From Lachnospiraceae bacterium (GTDB lineage Bacteria > Bacillota > Clostridia > Lachnospirales > Lachnospiraceae): a stretch of 61,683 nt of DNA. The notes beneath the pieces are model-generated. The model had not been told where the DNA came from. It worked only from the letters and a program-made list of their open reading frames with translations, and searched no databases. Each line of letters starts with the position of its first letter. The first letter of the stretch is position 1. The position numbers and the translations under genes are program-made. Positions 26,581 through 34,945 of the stretch are shown piece after piece. The stretch covers positions 1 to 61,683 of the forward strand of contig JAIKZO010000083.1 of the NCBI GenBank assembly GCA_024682115.1, written 5' to 3'.

Positions 26581-27721
26581 ACAAATGCTGGAAGAATCTT
26601 TAAAGACAATACATACAGGAGAGGTAGTTGAAGGTACGGTTATCGATGTTAAGCCTGATGAGATCATTCTTAATATCGGTTATAAGTCTGACGGTATTCT
26701 TACCCGTAACGAATATTCAAATGAGTCCAATATCGACCTTACTACCGTTGCCAAGATTGGCGACACGATGGAAGTTAAGGTCTTAAAGGTAAATGACGGA
26801 GAAGGTCAGGTCCTTCTCACATACAAGAGACTCGCAGCCGACAGAGGCAACAAGAGGATCGAAGAAGCTTTCAACAATCAGGAAGTACTTAAGGCCAAAG
26901 TTGTTCAGGTACTCGGCGGCGGTGTATGTGCCGTGGTTGATGAAGTAAGGATATTCATTCCCGCAAGTCTTGTTTCCGACACATACGAAAAAGACCTCAA
27001 CAAGTACATGGGCGAGGAGATCGAGTTTGTCATTACCGAGTACAATCCCAAGAGACGTCGTTACATTGGAGACCGCAAGCAGCTTCTGGTTGCCAGCAAG
27101 GCAGAAGCTCAGGCCAAGATCCTTTCAAAGCTCAAGGTCGGAGATGTATTTGAAGGAACCGTTAAGAATGTTACGGATTTCGGAGCATTCATAGATATAG
27201 GCGGAATGGATGGACTGCTCCACATTTCAGAAATGTCATGGGGCAGAGTTGAGAATCCCAAGAAGGTTTTCAAGGTTGGCGATACCGTAAGATGTTTCAT
27301 CAAGGATATCGTTGACAATAAGGTTGCTCTTTCAGCCAAGTTTGATGATGAGAATCCCTGGAAGGATGCCGATACCAGATTTGCAGTCGGTAATGTCGTA
27401 ACAGGAAAGATCGCAAGAATGACCGATTTCGGTGCATTCGTTGAGATATCAAAGGGTGTTGATGCACTCCTTCATGTTTCGCAGATTTCCAAAGACAGAG
27501 TTGAAAAGCCTTCGGATGTCCTTAAGGTCGGAGATGAAGTTACAGCCAAGATCGTTGATTTCAACGAAAGCGAAAAGAAGATCAGCTTAAGTATCCGTGC
27601 TCTTCTTGAACCCGAAGAAAAGGCTTCCGATAAAGATGATGCCGATGCCGATGTTGCTTCTGTAGATATCGATGCTGTTATCGCATCAGAGAGCGAATCA
27701 GATACGGCATCAGAAGAATAA
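26561..27721 (+). CDS. rpsA: Ribosomal protein S1-like protein, four S1 domains
   Basis: A 386-residue protein with four S1 RNA-binding domains, roughly residues 18-88, 105-170, 190-258 and 275-344, then an acidic Asp/Glu-rich tail. Domains 3 and 4 are canonical (FEGTVKNVTDFGAFIDIGG with DGLLHISEMSWG; VTGKIARMTDFGAFVEI). The ATG at 26561 follows GAGGAGG (26545-26551), which lies within ispH; the first 20 bases are shared with ispH in another frame. It probably aids translation initiation or mRNA binding. Confidence 0.92.
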   Translation: MSELTFEQMLEESLKTIHTGEVVEGTVIDVKPDEIILNIGYKSDGILTRNEYSNESNIDLTTVAKIGDTMEVKVLKVNDGEGQVLLTYKRLAADRGNKRIEEAFNNQEVLKAKVVQVLGGGVCAVVDEVRIFIPASLVSDTYEKDLNKYMGEEIEFVITEYNPKRRRYIGDRKQLLVASKAEAQAKILSKLKVGDVFEGTVKNVTDFGAFIDIGGMDGLLHISEMSWGRVENPKKVFKVGDTVRCFIKDIVDNKVALSAKFDDENPWKDADTRFAVGNVVTGKIARMTDFGAFVEISKGVDALLHVSQISKDRVEKPSDVLKVGDEVTAKIVDFNESEKKISLSIRALLEPEEKASDKDDADADVASVDIDAVIASESESDTASEE

Positions 27722-27745
27722 TCATTTTTACAGGCGGCGTTTACA

Positions 27746-28528
27746 ATGGCATACGAATACGAGGATTTTAAAAGGGATATACTTCAACTGACGAAAGTGG
27801 ATCTGAACTCATACAAAGAGCAGCAGATGAAGCGAAGGATAGTGTCCCTGTATACTAAGCATAATTTTAAAGGTTTTAAGGATTATGTTGCAGCGCTTCG
27901 TACAGACAAGTCTCTGTATGAAGAATTCATGAATTATTTCACCATTAATGTTTCGGAGTTTTACAGAAATCCTGAACAATGGAAGCTGATGGATGCGGAT
28001 GTCATACCGCAGCTCATATCGCGATTCGGTGAGAACCTTAAGATATGGAGTGCTGCGTGTTCGACCGGCGATGAGCCATATTCGCTGGTAATGGCTCTGT
28101 CGAGACATATTCCTCTTAATAAGATCAATATCTATGCAACCGACATAGATAAACAGGTCCTTGAAAAGGCTAAAGCGGGACTGTACGCTCAAAAGAGTAT
28201 AGCATCTGTTCCCGATGACCTTAAACGCAAGTATTTTACGGATGTCGGAGGAGCCTATCAGATTTCCGATGAGATAAAATCAAGAGTACGTTTTGCAGAG
28301 CATAATCTGATTCTCAATAACTATCAGAAGGACTTTAACTTTATAGTATGCCGTAATGTTCTTATATACTTCACCGAGGAAGCCAAAGAAAACGTATTTG
28401 CCAAGTTTTATCAGTCCCTTAAACCGGGCGGCGTACTGTTTATAGGAAGTACCGAGCAGATCACTTCCTATAAGGAAATCGGTTATATCAGAAAATCAAG
28501 TTTCTATTATGAAAGACCCACGAATTAA
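27746..28528 (+). CDS. CheR-type protein-glutamate O-methyltransferase
   Basis: A 260-residue CheR-family enzyme that methylates glutamates of chemoreceptors with S-adenosylmethionine. The N-terminal helical domain (YKEQQMKRRIVSLYTKH) is followed by TINVSEFYRNPEQW and the SAM-binding WSAACSTGDEPYSLVMAL, ATDIDKQVL and FIVCRNVLIYF motifs. Length is normal. No other chemotaxis genes are present, so it could act on distant receptors or in a non-chemotaxis pathway. It follows rpsA by 24 bases and ends at a strong terminator. Confidence 0.93.
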   Translation: MAYEYEDFKRDILQLTKVDLNSYKEQQMKRRIVSLYTKHNFKGFKDYVAALRTDKSLYEEFMNYFTINVSEFYRNPEQWKLMDADVIPQLISRFGENLKIWSAACSTGDEPYSLVMALSRHIPLNKINIYATDIDKQVLEKAKAGLYAQKSIASVPDDLKRKYFTDVGGAYQISDEIKSRVRFAEHNLILNNYQKDFNFIVCRNVLIYFTEEAKENVFAKFYQSLKPGGVLFIGSTEQITSYKEIGYIRKSSFYYERPTN

Positions 28529-28562
28529 AAAAATCCCGAAGCATTTGCTTCGGGATTTTTTA
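28527..28562. terminator. Bidirectional terminator between cheR and the YprB-like gene
   Basis: AATCCCGAAGC pairs with GCTTCGGGATT around ATTT, flanked by A's on the left and T's on the right, so it can stop transcription from both sides. Confidence 0.92.
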
Positions 28563-28572
28563 TCTTTGTACC

Positions 28573-28592
28573 GCGCCGCAGGGCGCTTTTTT
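28573..28592 (+). terminator. Weak second hairpin with U-run
   Basis: GCGCC (28573-28577) pairs with GGCGC (28582-28586) and is followed by TTTTTT. It may back up the cheR terminator; its T-run touches the end of the minus-strand gene. Confidence 0.4.
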
Positions 28593-29694
28593 ATTTTTGG
28601 AATGCTATTGCCTGCATTACGTGGGAAGCATAAACGGAGAATGCGTTCCTGTCCCGTTTGAGTTCATCGGTCATTTCAAAGAACAGATCCGTGCTGTCAT
28701 ATTCACGCTTAAAGAAAGGCTGGAAGAGAACTGACCACTGCGGAAGGAATTCCGATATCTTTCGGGTATAACAATTCGATGCCTTTGCAGGCTCACGGAA
28801 CTCACTGTCCACGAAAGTCGCAACGGATCTGTGTAGGGCCATATCCTCAAGAGGAAGATAATAATATTCTTTGTAGTTGGCGTAGAAGAATTTCATTTCT
28901 TCTTCATAGATCGGAACGACTAAGGTTCCGGAATTTTCGGAAGCTTTAAAATAACAGCCCCTTCCCATGAAGGTTATCGGGTTTGGCAGAGTGCCGCTAA
29001 AAGCTATGTTTATCATCAGTTCTTTTCTGATGATACCGTTCATATCCGGATAAACCGATGATGTGACCTTGGTCGCAGTGATCTCGTTATTGAAAAGATC
29101 GTAATAACTCAGTATCGGTAATATCTCAAGCATTCCCCTTATATCGTCGCTGTTGTGGAGAAGAAGAGTCTGATATGAAGTAAAATCGTGAGACTTTAAA
29201 TAATCTTTGTATACTTCGATAAGTTCCCCGCCGGAATATTCATCATCCCTGTCTATGTCAAGAAACATCTCTATGGTCTTCAACTTACAGTCGGGCAGTT
29301 TAAGAAGGTTACGGTAAGTGTTTATCCTCCTGTAGATATCAAGCCCGTCCATTCCCTCGATGGTATTGTTAAGGTCGTGCTTTTTTGCACGGTTATTTAT
29401 GAACGGGATGTCAAAAGAATTGCCGTTATAATGTACGAGAAACGAAAAACTCTTTGCGAATTCAAAGAATTCCTCTAAAACCGCACGTTCGTCTTCGGGA
29501 TCCTGAGCAAAGAACTGCTTGATGATCCAGTTGTCGTTATAATAAAACGCACATCCTATAAGATAGATGAACGAAGAAGATGACAGGAATCCCGTGGTCT
29601 CGATATCTATAAAGAGGGTATCTTCCAGCGGAAAAATCCTGTGCAGCGGATAACTGAGTTCAAAGTTGTTAAGAGTAGTATTTTCTGTCTTCAT
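28591..29694 (-). CDS. YprB-like ribonuclease H-fold 3'-5' exonuclease domain protein
   Basis: A 367-residue protein whose first half is a DnaQ/RNase H-like exonuclease. The ExoI motif is FIDIETTGF (residues 29-37), ExoII lies in LVHYNGNSFDIPFI, and a later HNSDDIRGM matches the ExoIII-type aspartate. This pattern fits the YprB family (RNase_H_2). The second half has no motif I recognise. It is a single minus-strand gene, convergent with cheR and divergent from rnfC. The ribosome binding site (AGG) is weak. Confidence 0.85.
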   Translation of the reverse strand: MKTENTTLNNFELSYPLHRIFPLEDTLFIDIETTGFLSSSSFIYLIGCAFYYNDNWIIKQFFAQDPEDERAVLEEFFEFAKSFSFLVHYNGNSFDIPFINNRAKKHDLNNTIEGMDGLDIYRRINTYRNLLKLPDCKLKTIEMFLDIDRDDEYSGGELIEVYKDYLKSHDFTSYQTLLLHNSDDIRGMLEILPILSYYDLFNNEITATKVTSSVYPDMNGIIRKELMINIAFSGTLPNPITFMGRGCYFKASENSGTLVVPIYEEEMKFFYANYKEYYYLPLEDMALHRSVATFVDSEFREPAKASNCYTRKISEFLPQWSVLFQPFFKREYDSTDLFFEMTDELKRDRNAFSVYASHVMQAIAFQK

Positions 29695-29756
29695 AACAAA
29701 CCTATTCTAGCATTTTTTTATTGGATAGAAAAGTTCATATTACGGGGCGCATTTCT

Positions 29757-29785
29757 TTTACTTTGGACCGGTGCTGTGGTATTAT
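29757..29785 (+). promoter_or_regulatory. Promoter of the rnf operon
   Basis: TTTACT at 29757-29762, 17-base spacer, TATTAT at 29780-29785. The leader is about 40 bases, too short for a riboswitch. Confidence 0.6.
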
Positions 29786-29828
29786 AAAAATAGTGCGTTT
29801 GCATAGCATTTGAACCTGGAGGACAAAA

Positions 29829-31145
29829 ATGGCAAGACTTACTTTTGTGGGTGGTATACACCCCTATGACGGTAAAGATATGTCCAAGGCCAAGAGGATA
29901 AGAGAGTATATTCCGGTAGGGGATATGGTCTATCCTTTGTCTCAGCATATCGGTGCCCCTGCCGAGAGCGTCGTGCAAAAAGGCGACAGGGTTTTGGCCG
30001 GGCAGCTTATCGCCAAAGCGGGCGGATTTGTTTCCGCACCGATCTATTCGACCTGTTCGGGAACGGTCAAAGCGATCGAACCCAGAAGAGTTGTATCCGG
30101 TGAGGAAAAGATGAGTATAGTCATCGAGAACGACGGATTGTTTGAAGAAGTGGCTTTTCCCGAAGTTCCCGATTACGATTCTCTTACCAAAGAGGATAAG
30201 ATAAAGATGATAGCCGATGCCGGTATCATCGGTATGGGCGGTGCCGGTTTCCCGACTGCGGTCAAACTTCAGCCCAAGGAACCGGACAAAATAGAATATA
30301 TCATTATAAACTGTGCCGAATGTGAACCGTATCTTACTTCGGATTATCGCAAGATGATGGAAGAACCCGAAAAACTCATCGGCGGATTAAAGGTATCGCT
30401 CAGCCTTTTTGATAATGCGAGAGGTATCCTTGCCGTTGAAGATAATAAACCCGATTGCATAGAGAAACTCAAGAAACTTACACGGGACGAGACCAGGATA
30501 ACGGTTAAAGCACTTAAGACCAAATATCCTCAGGGCTCGGAAAGACATCTTATATATGCCACGACCGGAAGAGCGATCAATTCAAAGATGCTCCCGGCCG
30601 ATGCGGGATGTATAGTCAATAATGTTGATACTGTCATCTCGATATACAATGCCGTGGTCGAAGGACGTCCCCTCATGTACAGGATCGTTACGGTTACGGG
30701 CGATGCAATAAATGAACCCTGTAACTTCAAGGTCAGGATAGGAACGAATTATTCCGAACTTATTGATGCGGCGGGCGGATTCAAGAAGACCCCGGAAAAG
30801 ATCGTTTCGGGCGGACCGATGATGGGATTTGCGATGTTCGATCTTAACGTTCCGATAACCAAAGCGTCGTCTGCTTTACTCTGTCTTTCGAAGGATGAGG
30901 TATCGGCGCTTGCTCCGAGTGCATGCATAAATTGCGGTAGATGCGTGGAAGCCTGCCCCGGAAGAGTTGTTCCGAAACTTCTTGCGGAATGTGCGGAGCG
31001 TCATGACGAAGAGGCCTTCGTTAAACTGAACGGACTCGAATGCTGTGAATGCGGAAGCTGCAGCTATGTATGCCCCGCTAAGAGACAGCTTACACAATCG
31101 ATAAAATCCATGCGCAAAGTAGCACTTTCGCATAAGAAAAAGTAG
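29829..31145 (+). CDS. rnfC: Rnf complex subunit C (NADH-binding)
   Basis: A 438-residue RnfC, the peripheral subunit that exchanges electrons with NAD+ in the ferredoxin:NAD+ oxidoreductase. It begins with the family segment GGIHPYDGKDMSK. The Complex I 51-kDa-like NADH/FMN fold has GMGGAGFPTAVKL and NCAECEPYLTSDYR. Two 4Fe-4S motifs close the protein: CINCGRCVEACPGR and CCECGSCSYVCPAKR. The start follows GGAGG. First of six rnf genes in clostridial order. Confidence 0.96.
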   Translation: MARLTFVGGIHPYDGKDMSKAKRIREYIPVGDMVYPLSQHIGAPAESVVQKGDRVLAGQLIAKAGGFVSAPIYSTCSGTVKAIEPRRVVSGEEKMSIVIENDGLFEEVAFPEVPDYDSLTKEDKIKMIADAGIIGMGGAGFPTAVKLQPKEPDKIEYIIINCAECEPYLTSDYRKMMEEPEKLIGGLKVSLSLFDNARGILAVEDNKPDCIEKLKKLTRDETRITVKALKTKYPQGSERHLIYATTGRAINSKMLPADAGCIVNNVDTVISIYNAVVEGRPLMYRIVTVTGDAINEPCNFKVRIGTNYSELIDAAGGFKKTPEKIVSGGPMMGFAMFDLNVPITKASSALLCLSKDEVSALAPSACINCGRCVEACPGRVVPKLLAECAERHDEEAFVKLNGLECCECGSCSYVCPAKRQLTQSIKSMRKVALSHKKK

Positions 31146-31160
31146 GAGGATGAGATATAA

Positions 31161-32093
31161 ATGAATGAAAAGCTGAATGTTTCTTCGAATCCTCATGTGC
31201 GTTCAAAGAGCAGTACCCAGGTTATTATGCTGACGGTAGTGATCGCGCTTCTTCCTGCTTTCGGATTCGGAGTATATAATTTCGGGATCAAAGCACTTAT
31301 AACGGTGCTCATAACGATAGCATCCTGTGTCCTTACGGAACTCCTGTTTGAGGTATTCATGAAAAAACCTCTTACGATCGGAGATTTTTCTGCAGTGGTA
31401 ACGGGAATGCTCCTGGGACTTAACCTTCCGGTCGGAGTTCCCTGGTGGATAGGAGTCATAGGCGGTATCTTTGCCATCCTTGTCGTAAAGATGCTGTTCG
31501 GAGGTCTGGGTCAGAATTTTATGAACCCGGCACTCGGTGCCAGATGTTTCCTGGTTATTTCGTATACTTCCATAATGACAAATTTTGACTGCGATGCATA
31601 TACCGGTGCGACACCGCTTGCAACATTAAAAGCCGGCGGCACCGTGAACATCATGGATATGATCATAGGAAAGACGGCCGGAACGATCGGTGAAACTTCG
31701 ATGATAGCGATCGTACTTGGCGCCTGCCTTCTCATACTCACAGGTATCATAGATCTTCGCATCCCCGGTTCATACATCGTTACATTTGCACTTTTTGTAT
31801 GCATATTCGGCGGAAGAGGATTTGATCCGGCTTTCTTAAGTGCACAGCTTTCTGGTGGCGGACTTATGCTCGGCGCTTTCTTCATGGCGACCGATTACGT
31901 TACGAGACCCGTTACCAAGAAGGGCCAGTATATCTACGGTATTTTTCTCGGGATCATGACCGGTATTTTCAGGATATTCGGACCTTCGGCGGAAGGAGTT
32001 TCATATGCGATAATCCTCGGAAACCTTCTGGTTCCGCTTATCGAGAAATTCACTTATCCGAAAGCGTTCGGAATGGGAGGTGAGCATATATGA
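31161..32093 (+). CDS. rnfD: Rnf complex subunit D
   Basis: A 310-residue polytopic membrane subunit. It begins with the typical SSNPHVRSKSSTQVIMLTVV stretch, and membrane helices fill the rest. The covalent FMN site is TGATPLAT (the threonine of the GAT motif), which ApbE would flavinylate. The end overlaps rnfG by 4 bases (ATGA). Ribosome binding site AGGAGG. Confidence 0.95.
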   Translation: MNEKLNVSSNPHVRSKSSTQVIMLTVVIALLPAFGFGVYNFGIKALITVLITIASCVLTELLFEVFMKKPLTIGDFSAVVTGMLLGLNLPVGVPWWIGVIGGIFAILVVKMLFGGLGQNFMNPALGARCFLVISYTSIMTNFDCDAYTGATPLATLKAGGTVNIMDMIIGKTAGTIGETSMIAIVLGACLLILTGIIDLRIPGSYIVTFALFVCIFGGRGFDPAFLSAQLSGGGLMLGAFFMATDYVTRPVTKKGQYIYGIFLGIMTGIFRIFGPSAEGVSYAIILGNLLVPLIEKFTYPKAFGMGGEHI

Positions 32094-32710
32094 AAAACAT
32101 GATCAAAGATGCTCTCATCCTTTTTGCGATCACGCTCATAGCGGGACTTGCTCTGGGAGCGGTTCATTTTATAACGGAAGAACCCATAAGGATAGCAGAG
32201 GAAAAAGCCCTTAATGATTCATACAGGGAAGTATTCGGCAACGCTTCGACCTTTGAAGAAGTTCCCGGTTTTGCCGATCCGCAGTCTGCGGATAAAACAC
32301 AGTGGACGGCAAAGGGCTTTGATAAGGTTAACATCAACAAAGCTCTGATAGCCAAAGATGCTTCAGGGAATACTCTCGGATATGTATTCGATGTTACATC
32401 CCATGAAGGTTACGGCGGAGACATAGAATTCACGATGGGTGTTACCGCGGACGGTGTTCTGAACGGTATATCCTTACTGAGCATAAAGGAGACAGCCGGA
32501 CTCGGAATGAGGGCAGAAGAAGTTCTCAAACCGCAGTTTGCATCAAAGCCCGTTCAGGAATTTGAGGTCACCAAAACCGGTTCCACATCCGATTCACAGA
32601 TAGATGCGATATCGGGAGCCACGATCACATCGAAGGCCATTACAAAAGCCGTTAACGCCGGTCTTGATTATTATTCTACATTGACGGGAGGTGCCGGAAA
32701 TGAGAACTGA
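32090..32710 (+). CDS. rnfG: Rnf complex subunit G (FMN-binding)
   Basis: A 206-residue subunit with one N-terminal membrane helix (LILFAITLIAGLALGAVHFI) and an external FMN-binding domain. The covalent FMN attachment motif is SGATITSKAI near residue 177, and GYGGDIEFTMGV is the matching family segment. It relays electrons across the membrane. It overlaps rnfD by 4 bases and rnfE by 11. Confidence 0.95.
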   Translation: MKNMIKDALILFAITLIAGLALGAVHFITEEPIRIAEEKALNDSYREVFGNASTFEEVPGFADPQSADKTQWTAKGFDKVNINKALIAKDASGNTLGYVFDVTSHEGYGGDIEFTMGVTADGVLNGISLLSIKETAGLGMRAEEVLKPQFASKPVQEFEVTKTGSTSDSQIDAISGATITSKAITKAVNAGLDYYSTLTGGAGNEN

Positions 32711-33551
32711 CAGTATAGGTAACAGGCTGCTGAACGGCCTTTTCAAAGAAAATCCGACTTTTGTTCTTCTGCTCGGTATGTGTCCGACACTTGCGGTCAC
32801 AACATCGGCGATCAACGGACTCGGAATGGGACTTACCACCATGGTTGTCCTTGCCATGAGTAACCTTTTTATCTCACTGCTGAGGAATATCATTCCCGAC
32901 AGAGTGAGAATACCGGCATTTATCGTTATCATAGCTTCTTTTGTTACGATAGTTGAGCTGCTGCTCAAAGCATATATTCCGTTCCTCTATGATGCCCTCG
33001 GAATATATATTCCGCTCATAGTGGTCAACTGTATCATCCTTGGACGTGCGGAGGCATATGCTTCAAAGAATCCCGTGATATTGTCGTTGTTTGACGGTAT
33101 AGGCATGGGACTCGGATTTTCACTTGCACTTACGATAATTGGTGCGGTGAGAGAACTCTTCGGTGCCGGAGAGTGTTTCGGAATGAGGATCATGCCTGAA
33201 AGCTATGTTCCCTGTTCGATATTTATACTTGCGCCCGGTGCGTTCTTCGTACTTGCGATCCTTACGGCCATTCAGAACAAGATCAAGATAGAGGGCGAGG
33301 CAAAGGGCAAGGACATGTCAAAGATCCAGTCAGGATGCGGAGTGGACTGCATGAACTGTAATGTCGAAGGATGCTCTGACAGAAAAGCCGCATACGGAGA
33401 AAAGGAGTCCGATAAAAAAGAAGAGGATCTTGAGGTCCTTGAACTTAACGAGATGGTATCCGATACGGTACCCATCACCGCGGAAGATATAACGGCAATA
33501 AACGATGCCGTTAACAATGAAGAAGTAAAGGAGGATACACAGAATGATTAA
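32700..33551 (+). CDS. rnfE: Rnf complex subunit E with cysteine-rich C-terminal extension
   Basis: A 283-residue subunit. The first 195 residues are the standard six-helix RnfE core (NPTFVLLLGMCPTLAVTTS; YIPLIVVNCIILGRAEA). The ATG at 32700 follows GGGAGG and is preferred over GTG 32691. Beyond the core is an extension of roughly 75 residues not found in typical 200-235-residue RnfE proteins: four cysteines (213, 217, 220, 225; C-x3-C-x2-C-x4-C) and then an acidic tail. These could bind an Fe-S cluster or zinc; this is inference. Confidence 0.93.
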   Translation: MRTDSIGNRLLNGLFKENPTFVLLLGMCPTLAVTTSAINGLGMGLTTMVVLAMSNLFISLLRNIIPDRVRIPAFIVIIASFVTIVELLLKAYIPFLYDALGIYIPLIVVNCIILGRAEAYASKNPVILSLFDGIGMGLGFSLALTIIGAVRELFGAGECFGMRIMPESYVPCSIFILAPGAFFVLAILTAIQNKIKIEGEAKGKDMSKIQSGCGVDCMNCNVEGCSDRKAAYGEKESDKKEEDLEVLELNEMVSDTVPITAEDITAINDAVNNEEVKEDTQND

Positions 33552-34122
33552 AGAATTACTTATCATATTGATATCATCCTCGCTTGTAAGTAATGTTGTC
33601 CTCAGTCAGTTCTTGGGACTGTGTCCTTTCCTCGGAGTTTCCAAGAAAACGGGAACGGCTCTCGGAATGGGCGGTGCGGTAATATTTGTTATCACGCTTT
33701 CTTCGGCTGTGGCCGGTGCCGTATACAAATTCATCCTTGTCCCGCTCGATATAACTTACCTTCAGACGATAGTGTTCATACTCGTGATAGCGGCACTTGT
33801 CCAGTTTGTTGAGATGTTTTTAAAGAAATTCATTCCCGCTCTTTATCAGGCATTGGGAGTTTACCTTCCGCTGATAACGACCAACTGTGCGGTACTCGGT
33901 ATCGCGCTTACGAATGTCCAGAAGGATTATGATATACTTACCGGAATCGTAAACGGATTTGCCACCGCGGTCGGATTTACGATAGCCATAACGATCCTGG
34001 CGGGGATCAGAGAAAAGATCGAATTTAACGATATCCCCAAGCCTTTTAAGGGAATGCCCATAGTTCTGCTCACAGCCGGACTTATGGCGATCGCATTCTG
34101 CGGATTCTCGGGGTTGCTGTAG
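33544..34122 (+). CDS. rnfA: Rnf complex subunit A
   Basis: A 192-residue six-helix membrane protein homologous to RnfE. The signature segments are SNVVLSQFLGLCPFLGVSKK and GVYLPLITTNCAVLG; the two conserved Cys residues of the intramembrane 2Fe-2S site fall in these. It overlaps the rnfE stop by 8 bases and has its own AGGAGG site. Confidence 0.96.
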   Translation: MIKELLIILISSSLVSNVVLSQFLGLCPFLGVSKKTGTALGMGGAVIFVITLSSAVAGAVYKFILVPLDITYLQTIVFILVIAALVQFVEMFLKKFIPALYQALGVYLPLITTNCAVLGIALTNVQKDYDILTGIVNGFATAVGFTIAITILAGIREKIEFNDIPKPFKGMPIVLLTAGLMAIAFCGFSGLL

Positions 34123-34135
34123 AAAGGAGTGCCTG

Positions 34136-34927
34136 ATGAACGGAGTGATAACGGCACTTATTGTTGTCGGAATATTAGGATTGATAATAGGATTGTTCCT
34201 CGGTGTCGCCTCAATAAGCTTTAAAGTTGAGGTTGATGAAAAAGAGGTTGCGGTACTTGAAGCATTGCCCGGAAACAACTGCGGCGGTTGCGGATTCCCG
34301 GGATGCAGCGGTCTGGCCGCTGCCATAGCAAAGGGTGAGGCACCTGTAGACCAGTGTCCCGTCGGCGGAAAAGCCGTTGCGGAAAAGATAGCGTCGATCA
34401 TGGGAGTTGAAGCCGGTGCTTCCGTCAGAAAGGTTGCATATGTGGCCTGTAACGGTGACTGTGATAAAGCAAAGAAAGACTATGAGTATACGGGAGTTGA
34501 AGACTGTGTCATGGCTCTTTATGTTCCTAATGGAGGAGCAAAAAGCTGCAACTACGGATGCCTCGGCTTCGGGAATTGCGTAAAAGCATGTCCGTTTGAC
34601 GCGATACATGTTAAGAACGGAATAGCCGTAGTTGACAAAGAAGCCTGTAAAGCCTGCGGCAAATGTGTTGAAGCCTGCCCGAAGCATCTTATTTCGCTCA
34701 TACCGTATGATTCAAAATACGCTGTGGCATGCAGCAGCCTTGACAAAGGACCTGCTGCGATGAAGAAGTGCGATGTTGCATGTATTGGCTGTTCGTTATG
34801 TGTCAAGTCATGTGAGAACGAAGCCGTTTCGGTTACGGACTTTAATGCGACGATAGATCAGTCGAAGTGTATCGCCTGCGGAAAATGCTTTGAAAAGTGC
34901 CCGAAGGGAGCTATAGTAGAACTCTGA
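34136..34927 (+). CDS. rnfB: Rnf complex subunit B (ferredoxin-type)
   Basis: A 263-residue subunit that accepts electrons from ferredoxin. An N-terminal membrane helix is followed by the family four-cysteine motif NNCGGCGFPGC with a later QCPVGG. Several CxxCxxCxxxCP ferredoxin motifs follow (GNCVKACPFDA, CKACGKCVEACPKH, CIGCSLCVKSC, CIACGKCFEKCPKG), so it carries multiple 4Fe-4S clusters. Last gene of the rnf operon; it is convergent with apbE, 18 bases away. Confidence 0.96.
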   Translation: MNGVITALIVVGILGLIIGLFLGVASISFKVEVDEKEVAVLEALPGNNCGGCGFPGCSGLAAAIAKGEAPVDQCPVGGKAVAEKIASIMGVEAGASVRKVAYVACNGDCDKAKKDYEYTGVEDCVMALYVPNGGAKSCNYGCLGFGNCVKACPFDAIHVKNGIAVVDKEACKACGKCVEACPKHLISLIPYDSKYAVACSSLDKGPAAMKKCDVACIGCSLCVKSCENEAVSVTDFNATIDQSKCIACGKCFEKCPKGAIVEL

Positions 34928-34945
34928 GATAAGTAAAGGCAGCGA

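Noticed and set aside
34136-34927. rnfB as a stand-alone pyruvate:ferredoxin-type or hydrogenase subunit
   Set aside because: The NNCGGCGFPGC motif, N-terminal helix and operon position identify RnfB.
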